In this document: positions 38,186 to 50,496 of the stretch, one piece after another
How the letters are laid out: each line of letters opens with the position of its first letter
How positions within the stretch are numbered: position 1 is the stretch's first letter
Translations under genes and position numbers: made by a program
The notes under the pieces: model-generated
What the model was told of the DNA's origin: nothing
The model's database searches: none
The model's input: the letters and a program-made list of their open reading frames with translations, nothing else
Source: Paulinella micropora
Taxonomy: Eukaryota; Cercozoa; Imbricatea; Euglyphida
Assembly (NCBI GenBank): GCA_009731375.1
Contig: BJOX01000079.1
Span: 147,921-211,920 of the forward strand
Reading direction: 5' to 3'
DNA: 64,000 nucleotides

Positions 38186-39694
38186 GTAGTAAGTATTTTT
38201 TTTCTCTAAAAGTATTGTGGACCTGATCGATTGCGAACAAAGCATTGATCCAATATCGTCCCGCCAACCTTACTTAGATATTAAAGCTACTACAGCATTC
38301 ATGCCTCTAGAAATTAACAAGACACAGCTGACAAGAATGGGCATTCTATTCACTTGTTTCGGCAGAGACAGACGAGACGGCAACGAAACAGCACCGTTAC
38401 GGGATCGCTATTTGAGTGAGCGATGGTGTTTCCTGGGTACGACCCGAATGAGTACCAGAATGATGATCTCATGAAAGACTCTACAGTCTAATCAAAGGAA
38501 CTGATATAACAATAACATGAACTGCTACACCGGATACCATCGATCTCTACTTGTATCGAAATATCGCAAGGTTAGGGCGCACTCAACCCAACTTCGGATA
38601 TAGTCGTCAGACTTGATCACCTGACACTATATTACATGATACTGATTTATACAAGTGTTACAATCCCCGAAGATAGCTCAATAAAAAGTCGGTAATACAA
38701 CCAGACACAAATCCCCAAAAGAGAATGATGTCTCGTTATATAAGCTCAGTGAAGCCGAAAAGAAAACGGCAACAGACCAAGGTTAAAATGGCATTAGGTC
38801 AAATCCGGCAAAACGATATTGAAAATAATGGGAAAAAACTAGGTGCACCTGACATCAGAAAAAGGGTACTTTTTACCGGCTATCCGGGGGGTGCCTACAG
38901 TACCCCTTCCCGTTTTTATGACGGAAATATGCAATATTTTCGTCATATAATTGCTGATTTCTTTTCTGCACAAACGCTACGGGGTGTCGCAACTAAGTGC
39001 ATTAACCCACGGATAGACGGTGCAGTGGATATATAAAACGCATACGCCAGACACGAGTCAACTATAAATCTCCAGCCTCGTTTTTGTAAATAAAAACTCC
39101 TCCTTCCACACTTGTTGTCCCCCCCGTAACTTAATTCTGAGGCAGTATGTCAAGAACAAATAGTATTACTATTGCAATAAAAGCAGCGTTATAATTTTTC
39201 TCCTTCTCCAAAAACACTTCCGATCAGTAAATACATTGTCTTTTAATAACATACCCTTGTATTCAATCGGTTACCTTAATATAGTACTAGGGGGCCAGAC
39301 CTAATAACTATATCCAAAGCCGGGGTGAGTGAGCCCGACCATGCGATATGCCGACACAAGTAGAGACGGACCGTGCTGGTATGACGATATTAAGTATATC
39401 CAAAGAAAAAAATTTAATATGTCTACTATGAGAACATTTTTTGAGAACATCACCCTGGATACTTGAAGCAGGGTCGTACCAGGAACACCATCGCTAAACT
39501 CACAAGCGATCCCCTTATACGGTGTCGTATCCATTTGCCGATTGACCCTCGCACTCATATGTTGCGATAAAAATGCCAAGTAACAACAATGGTATAAAAA
39601 CATTTTAATAAGACATGATCTGACATGGGCACTATGAGATTAATCCACATGCAGCTTTCAATGTCCGACGCGTGATAAAAGAAAAAAATGTCAC
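38186..39694. other. Non-coding between convergent retroelement tails
   Basis: Only short, unsupported frames (for example 38725-39036). Because both retroelement copies point into this region it should contain their LTRs, but I could not identify matching repeats or TG...CA ends by eye. Confidence 0.4.
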
Positions 39695-42600
39695 TTACTG
39701 CCTTCGTCGCCTTGCGCGAACCCCTTTGCCAGGTGGCGGGCCGCCAACAAAAGTCAAGTCAAACTTCGACTCCTCCAGAATGTCCCATATTTTGTTAGGG
39801 ATGGCGCCCAAAGATAAGTCAAAAGGAATGTCAAGCACTCCTCTAGGCAGTGACTGAATAGTCCACGCAGTGTGGTCTTTGTCTCGAAGGGTAATAGTAT
39901 CATCCCATGTCTCGAGATTTTTCGCGTCTTTGTACACCGGTAAATATTGTCTAGCTTTTGGATCCTCAACAGGGTCCATGCTTCTCCAAAAATGGAGTAC
40001 CGGTTGTATCGTTTTTGCTGCTAAGGATCTCTTCGATGTCCGTGCTGCCCGTGTAGTCTGCGGGACCGCCACAGCTCGCATGAGATAAAGATCTGAGAGA
40101 GTGTCATCGGCAACATGAGATTCTGCCGGTCTCAACAGATAAAAAGCGTCTCGGACCCACTTGATGGCCGCAATCGCCTCTCCTTCCTTCCATCGCACAT
40201 GTCGAATGTCCACATTACCCGCGTTCGGGTTAGTGTCCTTCTCCCCTCCTCCTCCATGGACATCCGTCGCTCGCGTCAACCTTGCCACCTTCCTCGGTTG
40301 GTCGAAGATGAGATCGTTTTGCGCTCTCCTCCTCTGCGCCTCCTTCAGAAGCCAGACATAGTCCGCAGTCTGAAATTCGGCCGGCGGTGACATATATGTC
40401 ATAGGGGAGATTCGCATGCAGATAGGCGGTCGTGAAATCAATCAGCCATAGGTCTATTCCGAAAAAGGCTGCATAGGCTACCATGAGCAAAATGGTCCTG
40501 TGCTGGGCTGTGAGAGAGTAAGTCTTTCTGGGATTGTACTGAGCGTAAGCTTTCAGGAGGTCCCCTCGTAGAGTTATCCGGGCTTTATGGAATTCGTCCG
40601 CAGTACTTTATTGTTTTACCGTATCTATCCATTTTATAGGGAAGCCGGATAATTGGTGTGCCCGACATTTTCGCTTCGCTCACTTTTCGCCAAACAAATG
40701 CTTTTAGTTCTTTGAGCTGTTCGAATTCCTTCTGTCTAGCTTGCTTACGGTCTTTTGGTTGTTGTACTACTGGGAATTTTGGGAATTTCTCACTCACGAG
40801 ACAATACTCCGCCCGATTTTTCTCCCGGGCACATACCGTGACATGAGCTCTTGCCCTCTTTCCCGTGATAATGTTTTCACTCAAAATTTCCGCCTGTTCG
40901 TGTGATCTCCATCCCGGTTTATGTGCCGCTCTCTGCACCTCTACCCTCTCCCTCTCCCCCTCGACAAACGCAAATTCTGAGGTGACCTCAATGCCGGGAT
41001 CGTTAGTATTGAGGTCCGAATCAGAGTTTTTGTTGGTCGACAAGGGTGGTGGTGCAGTTGCGGCTTTTTGCTCCTGCGATTCGGGCATAGCTTCTGACTG
41101 TTGTGGGGCTTTGACATGTTTGACGATTTCTGTGTCTAATGTCTTATCCGTGACGCCGTCGTCAAACAAGACGTTATGCGCGGGAAAGCGTTAAGATTTA
41201 CGGGTAACGGGAGCAGACGGGGCTGTTGCTGTCCCCCGTCGTAGTCAATCTAGCCCAGTGCTCCCCAAAAGCCCTTGCCGGGATTTCCACACACGTTCCA
41301 GACAACCTTTGTCTTTCTTTGGGCTTACGCCCCCTTCTTGCTTTCTTTATCTCCCCCTGCTCGTCACTCGGCTGAGCAATTTTAGGACTCGGAGGCTTTA
41401 AGGGGGGCGGGCTCGTGCTCACAAACACCGGTCCCTCTTCTGCCTCGCTATCCTCGTCAGTTTGCAGAGTGGAGTGACTCCTCAGGGGGGGGATTCCAGA
41501 GTGAGGGTCGGAGCGGGAGGGGGATTTCCTACCGGGGGACTTTCTCCCCCTGCCGGAATCTCTCCTCCCGGGTCCTCCCCTGAAACGATTCCTTGATCTT
41601 CTGGGGTCATTTGTTGCGATAGGGGAAGGGGGGCTGTTGCCCATCAACAGAGAACATCTCACCCTCAACATCATCTCTCTCTCGAGATTTAGATGCCCCC
41701 CTCTTCCCCAATCTCCAAACGTCAAAGATAACATCACGGACTTTTCCGAATATTTTCCTCGCAACCGGATCGTACACGCGATAATACCCGTTGTTTCTTT
41801 CATACCCGAGAAATAAAGCTTTCCTCCCCCTCTCACCTTTCCCCCTCTTTGCGTCTACTTTCATGTACGCCAAACATCCAATGGGGCGCAAATGACGCAA
41901 AAGGGTTTTCTCTTATGAACAACTTCATAAGGAGTTTTCCCCTTAAAAGGGCCGTGGGCAAGAGGTAAGAGGTTGCTAAAATAAGTGGAAGCTTTCTCCG
42001 TCTCATTCCACATGGACTCAGGAAGATCGGCGTCGCTGAGATCTGCCCTTGCGGGTCCGCCGCACGTCTGGTGGGCTCGTTCTATTTTAGCAACTGCCTG
42101 TTTTTCCCACGTCGGAGCCTCAAGGAGGACTGGTTGATTTACATCAATCCAAGTCTGAAACTCCTTGTACTTACCATATTCCTGGTCACAAGTAAAGAAT
42201 TTCACTTTTCTTCCCGTATGCCGTGCGAAGAAGGCCACGGCCTTAAGGAAGCATGTGAAAAACTCATTCTTATGTCTCAGATAATAGTCTAACTCAAACC
42301 CAGATGCAAGACATTTGACGGTGAACTTGTACTTTTTCCCGTTCCACGATAAGGTATTCCACCAACCCTGAGTATCCATGGTTATGCGAACCCCAGGGTG
42401 GCGTTCTACCGCATGGCGGTTGTCTTTGAAATGGGGCACTCTCTTTATCTTATTCTTTAAGCACCACTCACATCTCATTACTCGTTCCCTCCACTCTCTC
42501 CCCGCTATCTTTACTCCCATATAGTTAGCCATTCGCTCCATGGCTTTTACCCCTCTGTGCTTACACATACGATGGAACACAGTGGCATGTATGTTTTCAT

Positions 42601-43614
42601 GATAGTGAGGACGAACAACAGGACATAAAGCTTTACTACCTAGCACTTTATCTCTCTTACTCTCAGCCCTCTCATCTTTCTCGTGATCTATCTCAGTAGA
42701 GTAGGGTACGTATGTATTAGGTACGTCACATCGCCAACCACAAATGCGCGGTGACAATAAAGAGTATACGTCATGGTATGTAGGTGGGTTGGTTTGCTGA
42801 GAAAGATGAGAGGTGGGTTGTCAAGCTTGTCCCCCCGGGTCCGACGTGACACTGTCATCATCGCCGGGCTCGGGAGTCTCACTTGTGATGGGGGGGCATA
42901 GTAGTAGAGGTACTTGTGGGCTCATACCACTCGTTAGGATTGAGAGGTGCCACTGGGGTGCCCGGGGCATCAAACACCGTCAAGTGGTTTGGGAGTGCTC
43001 TCCCTCTAGCCACGATTTGGTCTTCCGTAATAAGAATAGGCTTCCTGAGCACTATCACTTGATTGTTTTGGTGTATGACAGCAAAACCCTTACGAACCCA
43101 TGCCGAAGTAGCCACTAACCCGTACTTTAGGTGCGGGTTATAGGTAGTGTGGGCATCAAGGACATTGACTTCTTCCCCATGAGCTCCCGACCGATTCATT
43201 GAAACTTTCCCTTTGTACTCTGTTCTAATGCTTCCTTTTGCTATGCGAAATTTCTGTGGAGCTCTCTTAAGGCTAACAAACGTAGACCTATCTGGGGACT
43301 GTGTTTCGCTTGCACCACTATCGTCTGCCGTCTACCCACACTATATTGCTGCTGACAGTTCTGTGGTCAGAGTTATTGTCCATCAACATGATAGAGCATT
43401 CAGAGTGTGGTTGTTCGGGGAATGAAGTGGTGGTGTCTGTGTCTGATGGGCTTTGGGGTTCATCTTCTTCTGGAGTTGTCACTCCACCCAACACATCTTC
43501 GAGATCCTCTACCTCCTTTACCATGTAAGGGAAAGAAGAAACGATGCCTCGTGCGAACGTGTTGTTGTGTTCGGGAGAAACAAGCAAAAAATGGACAGCC
43601 GCGCCGTGCGGCAC
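39695..43614 (-). mobile_element. Ty1/copia element, degraded, with internal deletion and gypsy-shared tail
   Basis: Minus strand, in order: an acidic Gag-end region; aspartic protease with DDSGASETQSP (about 43326-43303) after a frameshift; a pre-integrase/integrase zinc site (HENIHATVFHRMCKH, CEWC); an integrase core with D (ITMDTQGWW), D (FFTCDQEYGKY) and E (VAKIERAHQT); a copia-type post-integrase region (RPIGCLAYMKVDAKRGKG, ALFLGYERNNGYYRVYD); a basic/Pro linker; the start of reverse transcriptase (AYAAFFGIDLWLIDFTTAYL and YDIYV); then, instead of the rest of RT/RNase H, the tail (QNDLIFDQPRKVARL to DIPFDLSLGAIPNKIW) shared with the element at 36434. Frameshifts lie near 43320, 41900, 41700, 41190 and 40390. 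Not functional. The right end abuts a virus-like ORF at 43591. Confidence 0.75.
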
Positions 43615-43830
43615 TTTGTGCGCAAATACGGCAGCCGCGACGCAGTGGCAGTACTAGACGAAGCGAGCTTGTGCCTGCGCGATAGCGGGCTGGTCTACCG
43701 CACCGCAGGTGTGGCGCAGTGGCAGCCGGCGTGCGAGCGCTGTTTCGTGCGCCGCGGCCGTGTGTGGTTGGCTGACTCTCGCCCGTTGCGTTCCAGGCTT
43801 TGTACTGCTCACGCGCGAAAGTCCGAGTGA
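43591..43830 (+). CDS. Small GC-rich ORF, virus-like
   Basis: 79 residues from ATG 43591, with Cys/His positions in [10 protein letters not shown] and LCTAHARK that could form a zinc site and a compact basic composition ([20 protein letters not shown]). Base composition changes sharply at its start from the copia element to GC-rich sequence like that of the flanking viral blocks. Function unknown. Confidence 0.45.
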   Translation: MDSRAVRHFVRKYGSRDAVAVLDEASLCLRDSGLVYRTAGVAQWQPACERCFVRRGRVWLADSRPLRSRLCTAHARKSE

Positions 43831-43879
43831 CCCCGCCCGTGAAACGAAGCCCAAGCCAAAAAAAACAGCAAAGAGAGAG

Positions 43880-44460
43880 GGAGCGCAACATACCTGCAGA
43901 AAGCGAAGAAAAAGAGGTTTTTTTAGCGACGAGTGCGGCAAATGCTTTGGAACCTCTGGCAATCTCAAAAACCACATAAGGACTCACACGGGTGAGAAGC
44001 CTTATGCGTGTGATCAGTGTGATTATCGCTGTGCAGAAGCTAGTGGTCTCAAACAACCAGACCACTTCCGCTAAAGTTGTCCAGAAAGCAACAACACAAA
44101 TCAAAAAGCAAAATGCTAATTTGAAGAACATAAAGGACTTTGAACCTGAGTTGGTTATGAGTGTAATGGACACATTGAACGAAAGCAACAAATTGGTTGA
44201 TATGATTATTCTTTTGCAATTAGCCACAGGCAGAAGGTTGATTGAAGTATTACGAATTACAGATTTACCGCAGGAAGCAAAACAGCCACATTACATTATT
44301 ATTGACAAGGTAGCATAAGACAAAAAGCGACACATAAAAGACGTTGAAGTGCCATTAATCCACATTTCATACGACGATATGAAAACGGCATGGCAAGCAG
44401 TCCGCGATGGTTTAAGTGAAAGCGATAAAACGAAATCAAACGAAGATTTAACAAAAAAGT
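43880..44460 (+). pseudogene. C2H2 zinc finger followed by tyrosine-recombinase/protelomerase-like fragment
   Basis: A first frame ends at 44074 with one full C2H2 finger ([18 protein letters not shown]), a classic linker (TGEKPY) and a second, incomplete finger ([15 protein letters not shown]). The overlapping next frame (from about 44030) reads KDFEPELVMSVMDTLNESNK and MIILLQLATGRRLIEVLRIT. LATGRRxxEVL is box I of tyrosine recombinases and, in its GRR form, of telomere resolvases. A TAA at 44316-44318 interrupts it, after which the frame stays open ([20 protein letters not shown]) until the microsatellite at 44460. Later catalytic boxes are missing. The link between finger and recombinase may be accidental. 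Confidence 0.4.
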
Positions 44461-44467
44461 ACGTGTG

Positions 44468-44499
<32 letters not shown>

Positions 44500-44521
44500 T
44501 GTATGTATGTATGTATGTAGG

Positions 44522-44555
<34 letters not shown>

Positions 44556-44608
44556 TGTATGTATATAATGTATGTATGTATGTATGTATGTATATATGTA
44601 TGTATGTA

Positions 44609-44659
<51 letters not shown>

Positions 44660-44701
44660 ATGTATATATATATTTGTATATATATATATATATATATTTG
44701 T

Positions 44702-44745
<44 letters not shown>

Positions 44746-44930
44746 GTATGTATGTATGTATGTATGTGTGTATGTATGTCTGTATATGTATGTATGTATG
44801 TATGTATGTATATATGTATGTATGTATGAATGTATGAATGTATGTATGTATGTATGTATGTATGCATGCATGCAAATGTATGTAATGCATGTAATGTAGG
44901 TCATGTATGTAGTGTATGTATGTATGCATC
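44460..44930. repeat. (TATG)n and (TA)n microsatellites
   Basis: About 470 bases of GTAT and TA repeats, continuing in degenerate form to about 45300 with TGTG stretches. 44931-45380 holds no gene. Confidence 0.9.
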
Positions 44931-45379
44931 TGGATAATGTTTAGGGGAGATAGGGTAAGCTCCCCACATGTACGTAATGCATGTAGTGTATGTATGTATG
45001 CATCTGTGAATCTTGTTAGGGGCGATCGGGACCAAGCTGCCCACACTACTCGCACATGTGCAGGTATATCTATACATTCATTTTCGCATGTATGTATGTA
45101 CGTGTGTGTGTGTGTGTTATTACTTGGGTGGGTGTGGGTGTGTGGGCGGGTGGTTGGTGGTTGGTTGGGTGGTTGGCTGTGTGTTCAAATATACCCATAT
45201 ATTGATCTTGAAGCAGGCAAGCTTACAAGGCGTGATAAACTCAAAATCTGTACATATGTATGCGTGTATGTATTTTGTGTATGTGTCTACGGTCAGATCC
45301 CCTGAACCTTTCCTGTCCCAATGATGTAATGCTTATTCTACGCCGTTCGAAACGTCTTGTTCGCCTCTTCAGCCCTCGC

Positions 45380-45650
45380 CTCTGTGTAATTCATGTAATT
45401 AATTGCGTTTGTCCTGAAGGTAGCTGTTGGTCATGTTCACCCTGACCGCGGCCCTGCCTGTGCCATTCTGTATTCATATAATTAATTGCGTTTGTCCTGA
45501 AGGAAGTTGTTGGTAGCAGTGGTCGTGGTCATCCTCACCGCGGGCCTGCCGGTGTAATTCATGTAATTATTTGCATTTGGCCTGAGCGTAGCTGTTGGTG
45601 CCAGTGGTGGTGTTCACCCTCACGGCGGGCCTGTCGGTCCAGGAACTGCA
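45380..45650. repeat. Three ~90-bp tandem repeats
   Basis: Units share ATGTAATTAATTGCGTTTGT, then CCTGAAGGTAGCTGTTGGT, then GTTCACCCTGACCGCGGGCC; starts are near 45388, 45474 and 45562. 45651-46230 downstream is AT-rich with (AT)n tracts and no gene. Confidence 0.7.
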
Positions 45651-46229
45651 GGTAATACACACAATGATATGCACAGTTTATTATATGTACACATGTATAT
45701 ATGTACGTATAAAAGCTTTCGGGTAATTTATGTGTATACATAAGGTCATATGTACATGAATATATATATATATATATAATATATATACATATATATACAT
45801 CTATATATACATACATATATATATTATATATATGTATATATATGAGAAAATGTATTGAATCACCCATGTACAAAATGAATTCGTCAATAAACCTAAGTTA
45901 TGTACAGACGTGAATGTACATATAATTTTTAACGCGCTCATGTGTGTTTTCTCGGGACATATATTATAAATTCCATTCACATGCCGCGCGGTCTGTTCTG
46001 CACTTTATTTCCCTTGAGGTGAGTATAATAGTATATTAATGCGGCCAGTCACCAATTTGACGTGTTTCCCAGCAGGCAGTACAGGCTATACCACACTAAT
46101 CGCTGTAGCCTTGGCGCTTGGCACCTCAACAAAAGCAGGCCCGCGTAAGGCTATCTTATGACTAAATTTTTCTCTTTTTCTCTAGATCTGTTGTTGTTTT
46201 TTTCGCAAAAGCTAGAAAAGTAGCCTATG

Positions 46230-46690
46230 TGGAAGGGACATGTGCTTGAGGGAGAGAGAGAGAGAGATAGAGAGGAGTATGAGAGTGCTATGACAGGGTA
46301 CGAGGGAGAGAGAGAGAGGCGGGGTATGAGAGGGGTAAGAGGAATATGAGGGGCGCTTCAGAGAGAGAGAGACAGAGAGAAAGAGGAGCGGCGGAGTATG
46401 AGAGGGGTATGAAATAAGGAAAAGGGGCGCTTGAGGGAGAGAGAGAGGAGTATGAGAGGGGTATGACAGGGGTACGAGGGGCGCTTGAGAGAGAGAGGTA
46501 TAACAGGTGCATGAGGAGCGCTTGAGAGAGAGAGAGGCGGGGTGTGAGAGGGGTATGGCGGAGGTATGAGAGGGGTATCAGGGGCGCTTCAGAGAGAGAG
46601 AGAGAGAGGCGGTGTATGAGATGAGTATGAGAGAGGTATGACAGGGGTATGAGAGGAGTATGAGGGGCGCTTTTGAGAGAGAGAGAGAGG
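46230..46690. repeat. GGGGTATGAGAG / (AG)n minisatellite
   Basis: Repeated GAGGGGTATGACAGGGGTAT and GGGGCGCTTGAGAGAGAG units. These are the reverse complement of the CTCATACCCCT repeats at 48.2-49.5 kb, so the two arrays are inverted relatives. 46691-46928 has no gene. Confidence 0.8.
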
Positions 46691-46928
46691 GAAGTATGTG
46701 CCGGCGGGACGCGTTTCTAGCCTTTTGCTACTGCAATCCATTCAACAATGTGTTCCTGCATCATAGGCCATTGGTCCTTTTCAATGGGCTGATTGGTATA
46801 AAGCTCCTAGAATAATGTTCTATGCCGTCACTTCCTTTATTCCACTGATTGGTGTGGAGACTTTCCTTATGGAATGGAGAACTGGATGCACATGGCCTTT
46901 TGGCTCAGCAATTGGCAGGAGATACATT

Positions 46929-46933
46929 ATTAC

Positions 46934-47021
<88 letters not shown>
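46929..47021. repeat. (ATT)n microsatellite
   Basis: About 90 bases of (ATT)n directly before the first 411-bp repeat copy. Confidence 0.9.
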
Positions 47022-47024
<3 letters not shown>

Positions 47025-47432
47025 CCCAATGGCCTCAAGGCGTTAAACTGTGACGCCAACTCATAACCCTTTGGTGGTAGATGCTGGGGAGGAGGGTCGT
47101 TGCGCGCGTAAAAGATCTTAAACTCCGCATATGCTGGTTGATAGCCCAGGACCCAGCAGACACCAGATTGTTATGGGTGGGGTTTCGAGGCAGCTCTAGC
47201 AACCGCGCTTGGTGTATGCACTTGCACATTCGGTGACGTCTTGCAAGAGGTTGCTGGGACTGCGGAATAACCTCGGCTTAGTGCAGTCTTGCCCTCAGGA
47301 GCTCCATCGGTGGCCCCGATCATCAGGCGAGAGACTGACACGGGGGGGTGGAGGACCTCGAACAAGGGTATTGGAGGCTTATGTCCGTTGAGGATATGCC
47401 ATTAGCTGCATCAGTACGCCTCAGATATAGTA
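47022..47432 (+). repeat. 411-bp direct repeat, copy 1
   Basis: Identical by eye to 47515-47925 (offset 493), with an 82-base spacer between. It contains TAGCCCAGGACC, slightly like a pol III A box, but no B box was seen. The presence of (ATT)n at the outer edges of both copies suggests a dispersed repeat with ATT tail. Confidence 0.85.
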
Positions 47433-47514
47433 AATCTGCCTTGGAGTGTTGACTGTGACATATTTGAGGGAAATCCCGATGAAAAAACCTAGTCACACTT
47501 GCTAAACAGAGTTC

Positions 47515-47925
47515 CAGCCCAATGGCCTCAAGGCGTTAAACTGTGACGCCAACTCATAACCCTTTGGTGGTAGATGCTGGGGAGGAGGGTCGTTGCGCGC
47601 GTAAAAGATCTTAAACTCCGCATATGCTGGTTGATAGCCCAGGACCCAGCAGACACCAGATTGTTATGGGTGGGGTTTCGAGGCAGCTCTAGCAACCGCG
47701 CTTGGTGTATGCACTTGCACATTCGGTGACGTCTTGCAAGAGGTTGCTGGGACTGCGGAATAACCTCGGCTTAGTGCAGTCTTGCCCTCAGGAGCTCCAT
47801 CGGTGGCCCCGATCATCAGGCGAGAGACTGACACGGGGGGGTGGAGGACCTCGAACAAGGGTATTGGAGGCTTATGTCCGTTGAGGATATGCCATTAGCT
47901 GCATCAGTACGCCTCAGATATAGTA
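47515..47925 (+). repeat. 411-bp direct repeat, copy 2, followed by (ATT)n
   Basis: Same as copy 1 and followed by about 150 bases of (ATT)n (to 48080). Short frames of 60-64 codons in both copies are identical but carry no recognisable domain. Confidence 0.85.
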
Positions 47926-47932
47926 TTATTAC

Positions 47933-48081
<149 letters not shown>

Positions 48082-48214
48082 TATACACTCATTCCTCCCT
48101 CATACACCCCTTATACACCTATATTTTCTCTCTCTCTCTCTCTCTGCACTGTAGGACTCTGACTCGGACGATGACGACGAAGAGAAAAAGATACATCGAA
48201 AGGGAAAAGGAAAG

Positions 48215-49495
48215 GTACCCCTATACTCCCTCCCATACCCCTCTCATACACCTCTCATACACCTGTCATACCCCTCTCATACCCCTGTCATACTCCCTCT
48301 CATACCAGGACAGTAATACTCTAAGTCTCTGCCTCCATTTTCTCTCTCCACTCATTTTCTCTATGTCCATCATACCCCTCATTTTCTCTATGTCCCTCAT
48401 ACCCCTCATTTTCTCTCTATGCCCCTCATACCCCTGTCATAATCAGTCTCTCATACCACTGTCATACCCCTCTCATACCCCGCCTCTCTCATACCCCTCT
48501 CATACCTCTCATACCCCGCCTCTCTCATACCCCTCTCATACCCCTCTCATNNNNNNNNNNNNNNNNNNNNNNNNNNNNNNNNNNNNNNNNNNNNNNNNNN
48601 NNNNNNNNNNNNNNNNNNNNNNNNNNNNNNNNNNNNNNNNNNNNNNNNNNNNNNNNNNNNNNNNNNNNNNNNNNNNNNNNNNNNNNNNNNNNNNNNNNNN
48701 NNNNNNNNNNNNNNNNNNNNNNNNNNNNNNNNNNNNNNNNNNNNNNNNNNNNNNNNNNNNNNNNNNNNNNNNNNNNNNNNNNNNNNNNNNNNNNNNNNNN
48801 NNNNNNNNNNNNNNNNNNNNNNNNNNNNNNNNNNNNNNNNNNNNNNNNNNNNNNNNNNCTCTCATACCCCTGTCATACCCCGCCTCTCATACCCCTGTCA
48901 TACCCGGCCTCTCATACCCCTCTCATACCCCTCATTTTTCTCTATTTCCCTCATACCCCTCATTTTCTCTGTATATCCCTCATACCCCTCATTTTCTCTT
49001 AGACTATGTCCCTCATACCCTTCATTTTCTCTATGTCTCTCATACCCCTCATTTTCTCTATGTCCCTCATACCTCTCATTTTCTCTCTGTCCCTCATACC
49101 ACTCATTTTCTCTATGTTCCTCATACCCCTCATTTTCTCTATGTCCCTCATACCCCTCATTTTCTCTCTATGTCCCTCATACCCCTCATTTTCTCTCTAT
49201 GTCATTCATGCCCCTCATTTTCTCTCTATGCCCTTCATACCCCTCATTTTCGCTCTATGTCCCTCATACCCCTCATTTTCTCTCTATGTCCCTCATACCC
49301 CTCATTTTCTCTCTATGTTCCTCATACCCCTCATTTTCTGTCTATGTTCCTCATACCCCTCATTTTCTCTATGTCCCTCATACCCCTCAGTTTCTCTCTA
49401 TGTCCCTCATACCCCTTATTTTCTCTATGTCCCTCGTACCTCTCAATTTCTCTCTATGTTCCTCATACCCCTCATTTTCTCTCTATTACTCACTG
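48215..49495. repeat. CTCATACCCCTCATTTTCTC minisatellite with gap
   Basis: Tandem units of about 29 bases (CTCATTTTCTCTCTATGTCC then CTCATACCC), about 20 copies after the gap at 48551-48858. The long frames here (SLIPLIF..., SYPSFSLYVPH...) are repeat translations. It is preceded by a short CT tract and a piece coding DSDSDDDDEEKKRYIERE-like sequence on one frame near 48150-48215, too short to call. Confidence 0.85.
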
Positions 49496-49785
49496 TTTTA
49501 ATAAAATATTAATACTTGCAACTTGTAGAGCTTTAAACAAAATTCAATCTCGATATCAAATTAATAATTGCAATTGATCCGGCAGTGAGACCATTGTCAC
49601 CCGTGTATCTTAATACCCCATCTGATACCACACGCTAATACATTTTCTTCAGTGTTTCATACCCCATCTGATACCCCGAGCTAATAAATTTTCTCCAAGT
49701 TCCTCATACCCCATCTAGGGGATTTCATACCCCATGCTATCTTATGACTAAATTTTCTCCAAGTGCCTGAGGGGTATCATACCCC

Positions 49786-49821
<36 letters not shown>

Positions 49822-50420
49822 NNNNNNNNNNNNNNNNNNNNNNNNNNNNNNNNNNNNNNNNNNNNNNNNNNNNNNNNNNNNNNNNNNNNNNNNNNNNNNN
49901 NNNNNNNNNNNNNNNNNNNNNNNNNNNNNNNNNNNNNNNNNNNNNNNNNNNNNNNNNNNNNNNNNNNNNNNNNNNNNNNNNNNNNNNNNNNNNNNNNNNN
50001 NNNNNNNNNNNNNNNNNNNNNNNNNNNNNNNNNNNNNNNNNNNNNNNNNNNNNNNNNNNNNNNNNNNNNNNNNNNNNNNNNNNNNNNNNNNNNNNNNNNN
50101 NNNNNNNNNNNNNNNNNNNNNNNNNNNNNNNNNNNNNNNNNNNNNNNNNNNNNNNNNCCCCCCCCCCCCCCCCCCCCCCATACCTCATGCTATCTAAAAA
50201 ATTTTCTCTAAGTCCCTGACTGAGGTTCCTAAGTGGTAATAGGTCGAGGGGTATCATACCCCCATACCCCCCCTAGGGTATCATACTCCCCCCCCTAGGG
50301 TATCATACTCCCCCCCTAGGGGTATGGGTTTATGATAACCCGGGGTATCATACCGGTTATCATACCGGGTATGGAAGGGGTATCGTTTGGCTGTGAATTC
50401 CTTAAACATGGCGACGGTTC
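49496..50420. other. Degenerate CATACCCC repeats, poly-C, gap (49822-50157)
   Basis: Scattered CATACCCCATCTGATACCCC copies, poly-C on both sides of 336 N, and GGGTATCATACCC repeats to 50390. No gene. Confidence 0.8.
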
Positions 50421-50496
50421 TTGCCCTCATAGTCGACACAGGGACCTGGGCTGTCAAAAGCATCATTTTGTCATAATCTGTCATTATAAACTTCTG

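Noticed and set aside
44291-45055. [12 protein letters not shown] frames
   Set aside because: Translations of the (TATG)n microsatellite.
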